A stretch of 45,170 bases of DNA from Gnetum montanum (lineage: Eukaryota; Streptophyta; Gnetopsida; Gnetales; Gnetaceae), in assembly GCA_015680685.1 (NCBI GenBank), contig MNCI01033529.1, positions 726,009-771,178 on the forward strand. Direction: 5' to 3'. Made by a program: the position numbers and the translations under genes. Shown here one piece after another: positions 19,435 to 31,284 of this stretch (within the stretch, counting starts at the first letter, position 1; each line of letters opens with the position of its first letter). The notes beneath the pieces are model-generated. The model was not told the DNA's origin. It did not search any database and worked only from the letters and a program-made list of their open reading frames with translations.

Positions 19435-19765
19435 AAGGTAAACAAAATGTCCTCTATGATATCAAACTGTCACAAAACATCTACTATGATATTAAACTAG
19501 CACAAAACATCCACTATGATGTTAAAATGGCACAGATATCTGCTATGATGTTAAACTAGCATAGAATGTCCTTGGGCTATGACATTAAATTGGCACCCAC
19601 AACATGATCTATTATGAACTTAAATTGGGCAAACACTATCTCCTATGATGTTAAATTAGAAAAATGGTCTATTAGGACCTTAAACTAGTACATCATAGTC
19701 TACCTAAACCTTAAACTGGGATCATGATCTACTAGGACCTTAAACTAGCACAGCTGGAAGTCTAC
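19435..19765. repeat. Minisatellite after the right pol region
   Basis: About ten units of ~28-31 bp of the type 'ctactatgatgttaaactagcacaaaac', drifting to 'ctattaggaccttaaactag' at the right. It starts some 30 bp after the pol stop. It is the reverse complement of the array at 627-960, as expected for the mirror arms. Confidence 0.75.
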
Positions 19766-21269
19766 CAAGATCGAAAATTGGGTTTGTTATTCAACACCTA
19801 TAGTCCAACATACACGATCCTGTGAACAAGTGAGTGAGAATACTTCCAATCTTCTGTTGCCTACCCACACCTCCTAGGAAGGATGGGGTGAGGCATTGTA
19901 GTTCAAGAATGAAGTTCACATTGTCAAGGAAAAACCCTCTGGGAAATTTGCAACATCATTGTTCTTGGCATCTTGTTGATATTCTGGCAATGTTGTTTGG
20001 CATATTGCTAACCTTCTGGAGCTACCATTACCACTGCCAATCATGTTGGTCATAGCTCTCATAGTTAGAAACACTTGCTAGAGTCCCAGCAATACTGTGG
20101 CGTAGCCATGGTACTATCATTCCCTAGCCCTTCCCATCACCTGAGTTTAGAAGAGATTTCAGTAGCATGGCTCTTCACCCTATGGCTAAATTTCCTAGCT
20201 CTTAATTTTGGTGAGAACTCCTGAGCACCTACATCACCATTGCTCCTAGCCACTAGAGTGCTCACTTCTGGTGTGGCTACTAGAGGTTTCCAGCCTAGCA
20301 CCATCAATGCCTACACTAGCCTTCATACTTTGAACATTGCACGTACTTGATGTAGCACCCATAGCCCTTGCAATGCCCCTAGTAGGCAGGACTTCACCCT
20401 CATCTCACATAGTGGTTGTTTTCTCTTGTTTTCTCTATGTTGCATTTGTAGGATGAAGCTTGGACAACATTATTCAAGGGTGCATTACATCACGACAGCA
20501 AGGCATTAAATTCTTCCAATGTGTCCACTTTGACTTGCTTAGCTACTTGAAAGTGCATATTCCTCATATCCCCTTAGCTGACCTAACCTCTACCTCTTGA
20601 TCTTGTAGTATCCCTCATCCATTGCAAGCTTTCCAAATGCACATGTAGCCTTTCTTGCAATTAGCTACTAAACCCATGATGAACGTAATGCAACTTGTCC
20701 CATGGGGAGCCTTTGTGGGCTGGTCAAAATCCCAAACGAATATAACACAACTCATCTTGGGAAGGAAACACCTATCCTATAGATGTATTGTATTTGCCTC
20801 TAAGAAAACATGATGCACAATGTGCTTGGAAAAAAAAAGAAAAAGAAAAAGAAAGAAAAGAAAAGAAGAGAAAATAATACACTAAGAAAAATTGTGACAA
20901 GTTAAGTGCCCAATTCAAATGGCATAGTTACCCTCTTGTAACCAGTCTAGCCTTGGATTGACCATCTCATAAGCACTCCAACAAGAGGTCAAACTTCAAA
21001 GGAGTACGACACCTCCACATGATGACTCTCTCACAAGCACTTTGACAAGGGATCATGCTATGGCAACAAGCCATCATAGCATTAACCCCTCCCTCTGTAG
21101 CTATCCTTTCCATCCATTATGCATTGACCCATCTCCCTAAACTATTCCTCATCACAACTCATTACCTAGGCACTCTTAGGTATAGTGAAGCATTGTCCAA
21201 GTGAGCACTAATGAATAGTGTTGGTATCATGTTTATTGTGGTGTTTCATATTCTTTGTCAACATTTCTC
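19766..21269. other. Unassigned spacer
   Basis: No coding homology or known repeat is recognised. There is a purine-only run at 20,828-20,875 (A/G), and blocks with 'cacttg', 'ccttgcca' and 'ctcatcac' words. By position it should contain a 3' polypurine tract and the first part (with TATA) of a 3' LTR if the right pol belonged to a normal element, but I could not match the promoter part of 16,640-17,290 here. Confidence 0.3.
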
Positions 21270-23182
21270 AGGTTAGTCCTCCAGACATTGACAAAGAGGG
21301 ACCAATGAAACACCACTAGTTTTGGGCTCCTGAAATTCAATGGTAGATTTGTCTAAGTGTCAAAACCTGGAAAAAATGTTTCTAAGTATGGTATCATGTT
21401 GTGTAGCATAGATAGCGTAGCACACTGAAAGTCTTGATTTTTGCAAAATTTTCTAAGTCTACCTGCTATGCTCCCTAGCATAGCTAACGTAGCACATGTT
21501 TCCAAGGTCAGTTCGCATAAATGTCAAGTTAGAAGTGGATAGGGTCACTTGGGATAGACCAAAGAGTTTGGCAAATTTTCTATCTCCTAGGCTGTCAAGA
21601 TCACTATTCTCTCTAGCTTGCCCAACTTGACACATGTCCCTGTTGCTAGTCCACCCAAGTACTAGGCTAGGAGTTGTCAAAGGTGCTCAGGATGGAAGAA
21701 ACAGTTTGACAAATTTTTTAGCTTTTGGACCTGTTATGCTCCATTATGCTACATAGCATAGATAGTGTAGCACAAGTTTCAGGCTCAAATTTTTCTAAGT
21801 GTTGGACCAGACATGTGTCAAGCTATCTTGACATGGAAGGTGCATTTGGAAATTTTCTAACTTTTGAGGCTACTTTTCTTGCTTCACCCCTAGAATGTGG
21901 TCAGTTTTCCATGAAGAAACATTATAAATTTTGGCAAAATTCATCAAAATGTGGGTGCTATGCTCTACTACACTACGCTACACTATGGTCAGTGTGAGAA
22001 GCTAAAATCTACAAAAATTTTCTAAGTGTTCACACTATTCTCCATCACGCTATGTAGCATAGATAGCATGACACTTGGGAAATGCCTCTGAATGCCTCCA
22101 AAAGCTCCAAAAACTAAATAGCAACCTTCATTTAGCTTTGATGTCCCTCTAGTGGCCAAGATTAGTGGTTTGCTTTATTTTTGCATCCCCATTGATCCCC
22201 AAAATTGTTCCTACACTTGACCATACTCAAAAGAGAGGGAAGATGTAGTCTTGGAGTGTAGGCTCCTAGTTGCATGTGTTTTGGCATTGTTTGTAGGTAC
22301 ATGGTAGTCCTTTGGACTTTGACACACATGATTTGGGTAGTGTGGTCATAGTTTGGTATATTTTCAGTTCCTATTCCTATCCTGTAGAGCATAACACCAT
22401 TGAGCTTAATGCTTAGAGCTTAACACTTTGAGCATAGCATGTCAACATGACTTGTTCACACTCATGCTATGTGGAACCCAGGCCAAGTGGCATCTAGTCC
22501 ACATCTCACATCAACCTTAGCTTTATAAATACCCTAATAATTAGTATTTTGAGGTATGGATCTATTGGTGAGATCATGGGTTGATGATCAGAAAATCACC
22601 CCAAGCATCAAGCACTAGAGCATTCTTAGCACCTTCATCACTCCCACACTCTAGAACTTGAGCTTAACACTTGGTTGAGTACAATGACCTATTCTTTTCA
22701 GCTCCCACACAGCATGACAACTATAAGCCTAACAGGTCCAACTTCTTTTATAGTTGCTAGCATCACATCTGCAACATCCCAAAGACTATGACCACACTAC
22801 CACATTGCCCCGCTATGCTTGTTTGACACTATGTACTAATTTCATACACTAATTAATCAAAATTCACATTCCCCCACTCTTGGGGTAATGCATTTCTTCA
22901 CCAAAACTCTTATTTAATTTTCCTTCAGCATTTGTTTCAAATTTTAACATAATTTTCTATGTTTTTCATTGCTAATACGTATTTTCACTTAATATGCAAT
23001 ACTATTTTTGGGCTTTTAAAAATAGTTATTATTACACCACGTAAGTCCCTGTCTAATCAACCAGACTATTCAACGCACCTCATTTTCATTTTCTCCAGCA
23101 CAGTCCTCCCACAGACTCAAGATTAGGTTGTACGCCCAATGACCTCTCGGTGTTCTAGCCACCAACGTTTTCAAATGGCACA
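21270..23182 (+). repeat. LTR-like block, right-outer copy
   Basis: It is homologous to 16,640-14,537 in inverted orientation, and so in the same sense as the right pol. It keeps the palindromic units, 'aaaattttctaagtgt' words and the terminal CTCGGTGTTCTAGCCACCAA. The last homologous bases (AAATGGCA, 23,175-23,182) end in CA as LTRs do. The TATA-bearing part is missing or beyond recognition. It is probably the 3' LTR remnant of the right pol-bearing element. Confidence 0.6.
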
Positions 23183-25677
23183 ATTACTATTAAATTGCTC
23201 TTGAATCTTTTTAACAAGATAATCTTTTCTATGGCTAATCTTAATAGGAGTGTAATATTGTGCAAAAACAAAGCTATAAAAGCAATCTAGAAGAAATATC
23301 AAAATTAATTGCCAAGCATGATACTATCTAAATCATTACGTAAGTATTTAAAGCAAAATGGGAAAGAATGATCTCATAGGATTAAAGAAAAGTAGCCAAA
23401 TTGATGTCTTTAGCAAACCATCATAAAAGTAATTTTCAACTTTCTTTTCCAAATCTTTTTTTTTTCAATCTACTCTTAAAGCCCCTTTTATACTGAATTT
23501 AGGGTAGTTACAATCATCATGAAAAGTTGAGGTGGGTTAGCAATATCTAAAGAATTAATTTCTAATGACCCTAGGATGTTGTAACTTCTATGAGAATTTT
23601 AAGCATGGTTGGCAAGCGTTGCATGAAAAATTACAAACATTAAGGAGAAATAGCATTAACTTTTTATGGACGTTATAGCTATTATGGAAAATCTTCAATT
23701 CTCAGAAAGTAAAACTATATTTATCCAATGCTCACAAATCCTTCCTTCTCAAACCATAAGCCCTACCCCTTTTTATATGTTTACAAGCTTTGCAATTTGT
23801 AATTTAAAAATATCATTATTAAGCTTGTGTAGCTTTAATACCATGTACATCAACATGTTTGCATAATATGTGTGAACATTTAGAGGGTTGTATACGTCCC
23901 ATTGCCATCTTGCCACATGAAGCACCACTTTATTCTCATGTTAACAAAAATAATACTACCATTTTCCACCATTTGTGCTTTCTGTAGTAACACTTGTTGA
24001 CATTTCTAGGTCCCTTGCCACTAGAGTCTTCATCATTCTTGATGTCAATGATGTTAAACTCCTTAGCAACTACAAGTACTTCTAGATCCTTCTCCACCAC
24101 TGCTATAGCATCGTGCACTACCACGTGCTCCCATCACCAGCACTATTGGAGAGCAAAGAGTAATTACGATTAATGTTGTAACCCTATGTGAACATTCTAG
24201 AGTAGAGATTCATTAATTGTAGAAACCATCCACCATGTTTGAACCACAATGAACATCATCAAAGTAGCAATGCTAGAGAATAATTATTCCTATTATTGCT
24301 TCTTTATTATTATTATTATTATTTGTAGATTTTGCAATTCTTTGTTGCTATAGTTCTTCTCCAATATTATATTTTTGTAGTCATTTTGATTGCTCTAGTT
24401 TAATTTAGCAACATGAGCAGGTTTAAATGAAGTCTGATTGGAGGGTAAAGGCCATTACAATTATAGGATTCCTCCCATTTCCATGTGAGGTTTAGCCCCC
24501 TTTCAATATTTCTTAGGGTACTTCATCACACTGGGACATAATAATAATCAGTTAATGTTGTAGGTTCATTGTGAGAGTAATGCACTTAAACCTGGCAACC
24601 CTCATGGACATAGAATTGGCAATCATGTTTTGTGGATCTATCTCTTTGTTGGTTTGTTTTGTTGTATTTGTTTTTTACAAAAGTAGACCAAAATCCTTAT
24701 GCTCTGTTTCATTTTCTATGACTACCTCATTGAATTAGATTATGTTCTACAATTACTTCATGTAGCAAAATAGGATCAAAAATTCGCGGATGCATTCAAC
24801 CCCATCAACGAACCTTCTATCAAGTGGCATTTTCATAGCCTTGAGGTCTTCATTTGGAAAAACTTAGAGGAATATGATAGTCATCATAGAAACTTGATGT
24901 AGGACATCAGATTTAAATTAATGCAGCTATAAATTCTAATTAAATATTTTTTTTCTTGGAGATCTTATTCTAATTTTCTTGGATAAATATCCTTCCTACC
25001 CTCTCTATAGATTTGTTGTTTATTTTTTTTCTATTATAAATGAAATCAAAGCTATTGTTGCATTTCTCTTGTTCTTTTTGAAAATGAAAAGTAGTAAAGC
25101 TTCTACGATTTATTTTCTTTGTAGCAAGGATTGATGTTGCAAAAAATAATTGTAGATAAAACAAGCATTTTATTGTTTCCCCTTTGTATTTTCTGCAATT
25201 GTATCATCTTCTGAAGGCTCATGTATAGATGTTACCAAGACATCTCGATAATTTTCAATGATTTTAAGAGTATAGTCTAAACTTTGATGTAGAAATTGGA
25301 TACACTAATGATAGTATCAACTAGTTATTGCTCTCATTGAAGCCAATAGTGAGAGAAATAATGCTTTCTATAAACCCTTCTTTTTGGACAACCTTTTTTT
25401 GATAATTGTTTATATATCTTATTATTATCTTAATTGATGATTTTGGTAGAAGATATTGGTCATGACATTGCCATATTAGAAAATTTGGCATCATTTTGAA
25501 TACTGGTCTATAATTTTACCTCTATCTTCATATGTATCATTTCTACACCATAGAGAAAAAGAAACCTAAATAATCTTTATCTCATTAGAGATATTGGAAT
25601 TACTATGCATTACAATCTCCATGACCACAAAAATGGCAATAGAAATTGACTGCTTTCATTTAGCTTTTCTTTAGTCA
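23183..25677. other. AT-rich flanking DNA, no supported gene
   Basis: About 2.5 kb of AT-rich DNA contains an (ATT)n microsatellite at 24,303-24,322. Open frames (for example 23,666-23,866 on plus and 24,124-23,936 on minus) are short and lack family motifs. The right end, ending in CTCAT at 25,678-25,682, is the target flank of the next element and continues after it at 37,534. Confidence 0.4.
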
Positions 25678-25682
25678 CTCAT
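25678..25682. repeat. Target-site duplication, left copy (CTCAT)
   Basis: Five bases CTCAT directly abut the LTR start TGATGAG at 25,683 and are repeated at 37,534-37,538 directly after the other LTR. Five-bp duplications are normal for Ty3/gypsy integrase. Confidence 0.8.
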
Positions 25683-26141
25683 TGATGAGCAATGAGTACC
25701 CCTACTTCCAACCATATGAATCAATAAGCATTCATGCATAATCTAGTCAAATTTTGTAGACCCTTTTTCTTCCAATACACTAGCGTCTAGGAAGTGAAAC
25801 TAACCCTAATAGTCATTTTTTTTTCTTTCTAATTACACTCTTGATATGCAAAGGTATGATTAAGTGCAATTGAGGGATATGATTTTTACTATTTTTATGT
25901 TTTATGTTTTGGGTGGTTGAAATTAAAGATGAAAATAATAAAGTAATTTAATTTCTAATTTAATCTAACCAGATACACCTAACTAATCCTAAAATCAGCA
26001 TCCATTTTATCTTTCTGTACACATCCTAAACATGTATAATGCTACTAGATTACACAACATTAAGTGCTACTAGGATTACCAAGCATCATGTTGATGCTCA
26101 AAGCAGTCATACTTATGTGCTTAATTAATCACTATTCATCA
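25683..26141 (-). repeat. 3' LTR of the complete element, internally deleted
   Basis: Only 459 bp against 848 bp for the 5' LTR. It aligns from TGATGAG through 'cttaattaatc', then jumps to 'attcatca'. The missing ~390 bp contain the TATA box and the 'gaataaag' and 'ctaactctgg' blocks. Both termini and the duplication are intact, so the loss probably came after or during insertion. Confidence 0.85.
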
Positions 26142-26170
26142 TACCCCCACAACTAAATGAAAACTTGTCC
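26142..26170 (-). promoter_or_regulatory. Polypurine tract region
   Basis: Just upstream of the 3' LTR the minus strand reads GAGGACAAG, then GTGGGGGTA directly before TGATGAA. The younger relative has GAGGACGAG, then CATGGGGGTA before TGATGAG (43,607). This is where plus-strand cDNA synthesis is primed in LTR elements. Confidence 0.75.
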
Positions 26171-26352
26171 TCGAGTTCTTTAAATATTTGGAAAGGTATA
26201 GACATATAACAAATACAAATAAACACTAAGTACCCAAGTGTACAAATATATGATCATTACAAAATTTTCTGGTGTTTAGGACTACAATATTGAACACTAA
26301 GAAAAAATTGACAAATACCATTTCTTTGATGGTGTGAAGATAATAAAAAAGA

Positions 26353-29100
26353 TTAAATGGTCCCATGTGATGGAGGCTCTTGAGGTTCCAAAGAATCTCC
26401 TCTTCCTTTAGGCACATGAAGTGGTTGAGGTTGTTTTGGTTGTTCTGTTGTGGTTACAACTTCTGGTGGAAGATGGAAAGCATCTAACAATGCTTTCATA
26501 TTCTCCTCCTTACCTCTTGGATCTTGCATGGTCCATGCAACTTTGCCAATGTGGGATAGAATGGGCACATCCCAATGATAGGGCATTGTTGAAAATAGGT
26601 CCTTAACATTAACGAACCAAGTAGCAAATTTTTTGTGTTCAATGTTAAACACCCTCATTGTATTTTATAGTTCCTAGTAATCATTCATTTTTCTAGCTAG
26701 GTTCTCAATCATTGATCTTTGATCAATGAATCTTGCCTTAAGAACTTCAAGTTCAACATTTTCAATCTCAAGCTTTTCTTGGTTACCTTGTGGTGGTTAA
26801 ACTCTACCTTGTATAGTAATTATGAGCTAGTCACCTACTTTTCTAACTCTAACTATAGTCATCTAGTAGCTAACATTGTCAAGTTTGCATATAAGAGATT
26901 GATGAGCTCCATGTATTTTGTCATTTCTTCAATCTAGAACTCCTTCATGTGGATCTCTGCTTTGTTGTAGGCATCTATCCCACTAATGATAGATTTCCAC
27001 AACTCTTTTCCTTACTAGAGTTACTGGAGGATCTCATTTACTTTTACCTTAGCTATCTAGATATGTTTTTCATTAACTTCTTTTTGTAGGCCGACTTGAT
27101 CTCTACAGTGATTCTTGACTCTTTCAAATTCAAGAGCCTCATTCTTCCAGGTGGTAATCTCAATTGCAAATTTTTGGTGTAAGGTGTAGACTTTCTCCAT
27201 AAAAGGATTTACCAATCTTCTAAGCTCAGTGTTTATTTTGACTAGCTACTCTTGCTATTGATGGATGAATTGTTGCATCTGTTGTTTCTACACATCAACA
27301 TTCCACATGTGATGATTCTTTGTGGTCAACTTCTCATTCTCTAGGAATGTCTAGATCAAATTCTTTTGAACTGAATATGTCTTAGCCTCAACCATGGACT
27401 AGTCAAAGATGGCTATCATCATCCTTACCTCAACTTTTTTAAGTCTATCTTGAAGTTATTGAAAATCTTCATCTCTTGTCAATGTAGGGTTGAGAAGCAC
27501 AGGATTAACAAGTTAGGCTCTTAATTTAGCAACCTCCATGGTCAAGCATTGGTTTTGTGCTTGAGCCATTTAGAGTTATCCTTCTATAATGATGCATTTG
27601 CCCTTTGCTTCAAGTAGCTTTGACAAGGTTGCAGTGATGTTATTCAAAAAATCAAAGATATCTAGAATTGGTTGCCTAGTTTCCACCAATCAATCTAGAA
27701 ATTTCTTATGCTAGGATACACTTAATTAGACACTAATAGTTCTTGTATATGTCTACACATCTCTAGGTGTAGAAATGTTTGATATAGATACTACAGGTAC
27801 ATTTAGTACTTCGATGATCTAATTAGCAAGCATTTCTATTGCGGTCTTCTACTCTTGGTGCTGCATCACCAAGGTAGTTGACCCCTCATCCTCATCCAAG
27901 CACACTGAAAGGGTAGTAGCATTCTTGTATATTTCTAAAAATTTCCATTATTTCAAGAGAGAAACTATTACCTCTTGGGCACTAGGATTTGACCTCATGG
28001 GCAACTGTGTTCTTTGGACTAAGAATATTGGTCCACCTTCCTCTATCTGACTAGTTGTTTGAGCCACTTCATTGAGGTGACTCATTATAGGATGGTACAC
28101 AGATAGGTCCCCACCACTTTTTTCTGCTTGTTTCTCCTACTCATGTAAGAGCTTCTCTGAAATTTTGTGTAGCCACTTAATGGCTACATAGGCCTTTGGT
28201 GTTGTTTCTTAAGTACTTGGTGGAGGTGGTGGTTACTGCATCTCTTCTTTGGACATGGCAAGGATCTCGTCTTTCATCATTTTGGACTAAGAGGCAATGG
28301 GAGTATGCCTAATTATGTCATTTGCATAGTGGACTATCCTTGCCCTTTTGCAAAGTTTTCTAATAAGGCATGGAAAGGGTACTTGAAGTACTTTTCCATC
28401 TTCAAAAAAAAATTAGTTGTGGAAGGTTAATAAGAAATTTTCCACTTAAAGCAGCACATAGTTAAGTGAAAAAAGCAATAATCTTACTAGGAATTGTCAT
28501 CAGATTGAGGTGATAAGCTGCTATCTTAAAGTATATGTGCTTTGCCGATGTGAGTGCATCAAACTCCTTACAGGCAACCCCATAACACCACTAGGTCCAC
28601 CCCCCTTTTTCCTCTAGGTCTACATGCATGGAGATCTTTGCCAGATGAGTGTCAAAATTAGGTAGACCAAGAGCCTATGCAATAGTTGCTACCAAGTAGG
28701 ACACCTAAATGTCCTTGATTCTTATAATGGCTCTTACATTTCTACTATTACAAAAGAGATATGTCTCTCCCATGTACCACTCTCCACTAAAAGTGATGAC
28801 TGGCCATATGGAAGAGTTTTGTAGCTACATCTTGAATTCTAATGAAGCATTTTCTAAGAATGGACCAAAGTTCAGTTCTTGAAGAACTGAGCATTGGACA
28901 TCATGAGGCTTGATCATGTTAAGGCAGGCTTATGTCAATATGATGTCAAGTCTTGGTATGGGTCTTGGTGCCTCTCCTCTTTGAGATTGTTCTATTATAG
29001 CCTCTTATTTAAGAATTTTTTGGATTAGATTCCAGTTTGATCTCCTCCTAAAGAGGTCCCATTACATAAGTTTCTACTGCCTATTCTTGGGCTTATTCCT
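26353..29100 (-). pseudogene. Accessory ORF region between integrase and 3' LTR
   Basis: The last stretch, 26,658-26,353, is open for 101 codons (FATWFVNVKDLF, ILSHIGKVAWTMQDPRGKEE, then a Pro/Gln-rich tail with a stop). Upstream, to about 29,100, coding-like text broken by stops can be followed on the minus strand: QCSVLQELNFGPFLENASLE, ITFSGEWYMGETYLF, LGLPNFDTHLAKISMHV in the first third; Glu/Lys/Leu-rich, coiled-coil-like text in the middle. The place corresponds to the env-like ORF of Athila elements. I see no clear signal peptide or membrane segment, so 'env-like' would be by position only. The related element at the right edge lacks room for it. Confidence 0.55.
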
Positions 29101-30000
29101 ATTGTACCCTTCTAACTTTGGGTCATTTATTCCTTAGCTGTAATTGTCCTTATTCTTGTAGCCATTTCGGTCTTAGTGCCATATGTGATCACAACGTGAT
29201 CAAGGATTAGCATTTAATGTATAAGTTGAAATAATTGGGATACTTTATCTCTTTGAAATAATTACACCTAGCTAAGTTGTAATCATGGCTAATTTAATCA
29301 TTTCACTTGTTATTTTATTCTTATTTTAATATTAATAATTAATTTTAGGTTTACCAAAGTTTGTTGGAAGGGTTAAACTCGAAAATTGATGGTTTAATAT
29401 TGTTCTATTTATTAAACCTTTGGGGGAGTTAGAAAAATTTTGGAAATTTTTCATTAGAAACCTTAAGGTTTGTGGTCCTCATGACTAAGAGCTTACCTCC
29501 AATAGCTATAAGATCGAAGAATGGAGTGATTTGGACAAGAGGTGTAAACATTATGGATTTTGGAAGGTTTTGGGCTCTAGAAAATTACAAATCCCCTTCC
29601 ATTTTGAAGAAAATGATAAAACATTTCACAATGTTGAGTGGTATTTATTCAATTTTTGGGCTATGTCAACTAGGCCTAGTTGATAGGGTTGAGTCAATGT
29701 AGCCAACTACATCAAGTGGGCCTAGTCGATACAACTATTAACCACCTTTGACTTTGTCAAAAATAATTTAAAAAAGGGAGTTTTCACATGAAATGAGGGT
29801 TAATTAGAAGCCTAAAAGTCCATAAACATGATGAAAATATTAGAATATGGTTTTGAAGTTTAGAAAATTGAGAAATTATTTGAGAATGAGATTTGATGAA
29901 GAAAAATGCTTTAAGGAGTGCACAATTGGATGCATGATGGAGTGCATAAAATATTTGATTAGGCAATGTCTAAGAGTAAAGAGATTAACTAACCAAACCA
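29101..30000. other. Spacer in the complete element
   Basis: No gene is supported. An AT-rich stretch leads to 29,650-29,745, which has several 'gcctagt(t/c)gat' units in both directions, similar to the U3 palindromes of the 5' LTR at about 37,480-37,505 ('aaggcctagtcaacgaggccc'). Confidence 0.3.
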
Positions 30001-30780
30001 CAAGATGTACCAGTGGATCCTCCCCATAGTGGCACATGCCCTTTTTTCCATTACATAACCTCAACTAAAGAGTCTGTGATGCCCATAGTTGATTCATGGT
30101 TATGGAAAGTTAAGGACCAAACCTGGAGAACCTACCTAAGAATTTCAATATGTCAAACTAAGAATTTGGATGAAAACATGGATAACTAGTAGTGAGGTAA
30201 ATTATGAAAGCATTTATGGATGATAGAGAGAATGAAATGAAGTTCCTGGTCATGGTTACATGAAGTCCCTTGTGGAATTTTTGGTTAAATGACCAGATAA
30301 CATCCAACCTTAGTTTAGACCAAAAAAACCACTTTTAGTGACTTAGTATCATCACTATAGGACCAATCCATCCCCTTGAGACACAAGAATGCTCCCACAG
30401 ATAACCATCATTCCTTAGTAAAGAAGTTAAGAGAAGCAAGAAGTGAGAAAGGGACTTAGTTAGAGGGGAGCTTTAGGCATGGGTAACATGTCTTTCTAAT
30501 CCCATAACTAGTGCTTGTAGCCTATTTTTTTTATAAGGGGCATGATTTGAATTCCCATCATATTTGTTTGAATTTTTAAATGGGAACCACACCATGCAAA
30601 GACGTATTCAACTTCTTGTTATTGGTCAACACAAAATGGTAATAAATCGATGAAAAACAAACTTGTAGTCAATATGGTAGAAGGTATAAAGAGCTTTGAA
30701 TCCCCTTGAGGTTACACCCTTTTCAAACATTTGAATCCTTTCCAAGTCTGGAAACTACCAAGGTCACAAGTTAATTAAGG
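30000..30780 (-). repeat. Conserved post-integrase spacer
   Basis: It is homologous to 44,385-45,170 in the same orientation. Shared landmarks are CAGTGG-TCCTCCCCA, AAAGAGTC-GTG, 'ttagttagagggga', 'ccataactagtgcttgtagcc', 'gggaaccacaccatgca' and 'ccttgaggttacaccc'. It carries no recognisable ORF and is probably untranslated element sequence. Conservation in two elements of different age fixes it as a family component. Confidence 0.65.
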
Positions 30781-31284
30781 TTTTATTAATGAAAAGAAAC
30801 CTCATGTTTCCTAAACAAGGAAAACCATAGACTTTGTGAATGGGTGGTTTATGTGGAATCATTGCCTATTCCATGAAAAAGAATCTTTGTCTTAGTTATT
30901 AGTCATCAAAAATAAAAAATATAAACCAAACATTAGCAATCAAAAATATTAAGTACAAACCATCATTAGTAACCAGCAATAGCATTATTGTGTCTTGTTG
31001 GCAATAAGGCACTTTATTAACAAAAATAATGAGAAAATCATACCAGAATAGAATAAAATATATAAAAAATGAAAAATATTAAAGAAAAATAAAGCATATT
31101 AATGATGTTGTAAAAACATTGGAAAAATTAATAAAGTAAAAACAAAAAGGAAGCTAAAGAAGGCATAAAACAAAAATTTGTAAAAATAATAAGGTGTTAA
31201 ACAAAAACAAAAAGACGAAAAACTAAGGAGCCACTATAATGGTTAGCATGGATAGACATCTCCCTCATGACTAATTTGAAAGGA
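30781..31284. other. AT-rich spacer after integrase
   Basis: A-rich on plus (runs such as 'aaaaataaagc' and 'aaaacaaaaagacg'). No coding look and no repeat that I recognise. Confidence 0.35.

Larger units (their letters stand above)
627..19765. other. Mirror-image Tat-lineage unit
   Basis: Order from left to right: minisatellite, INT-aRNH-RH-RT (minus), divergent promoter (plus), multi-exon gene (plus), central minisatellite, protease-gag (minus), LTR-like block and divergent promoter (minus), RT-INT tail (plus), minisatellite. The arms 627-5,215 and 16,640-19,765 are inverted homologues, apart from the deletion in the right integrase. The 11.4 kb between them are not homologous to each other. 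The RT/promoter junction is the same in both arms. Confidence 0.65.

Noticed and set aside
19435-19765. Regularly spaced repeats as a CRISPR-like array
   Set aside because: Units are degenerate and contiguous, with no unique spacers; this is a eukaryotic retroelement context and the array is a minisatellite.
20828-20875. Purine-only run as a polypurine tract for the right pol element
   Set aside because: No LTR start directly follows it; simple A/G repeats are common.
23829-23842. Possible primer site (minus strand TGGTATTAAAGC)
   Set aside because: Two changes from TGGTATCAGAGC, but no LTR end or gag next to it.
23936-24124. Minus-strand ORF with a CYYRKHKWWK stretch that recalls a copia gag knuckle
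   Set aside because: Cys/His spacing is incomplete and no other copia domain is nearby.
24303-24322. ATT repeats here and AAT repeats at 41,055-41,080
   Set aside because: Ordinary microsatellites with no link to neighbouring features.
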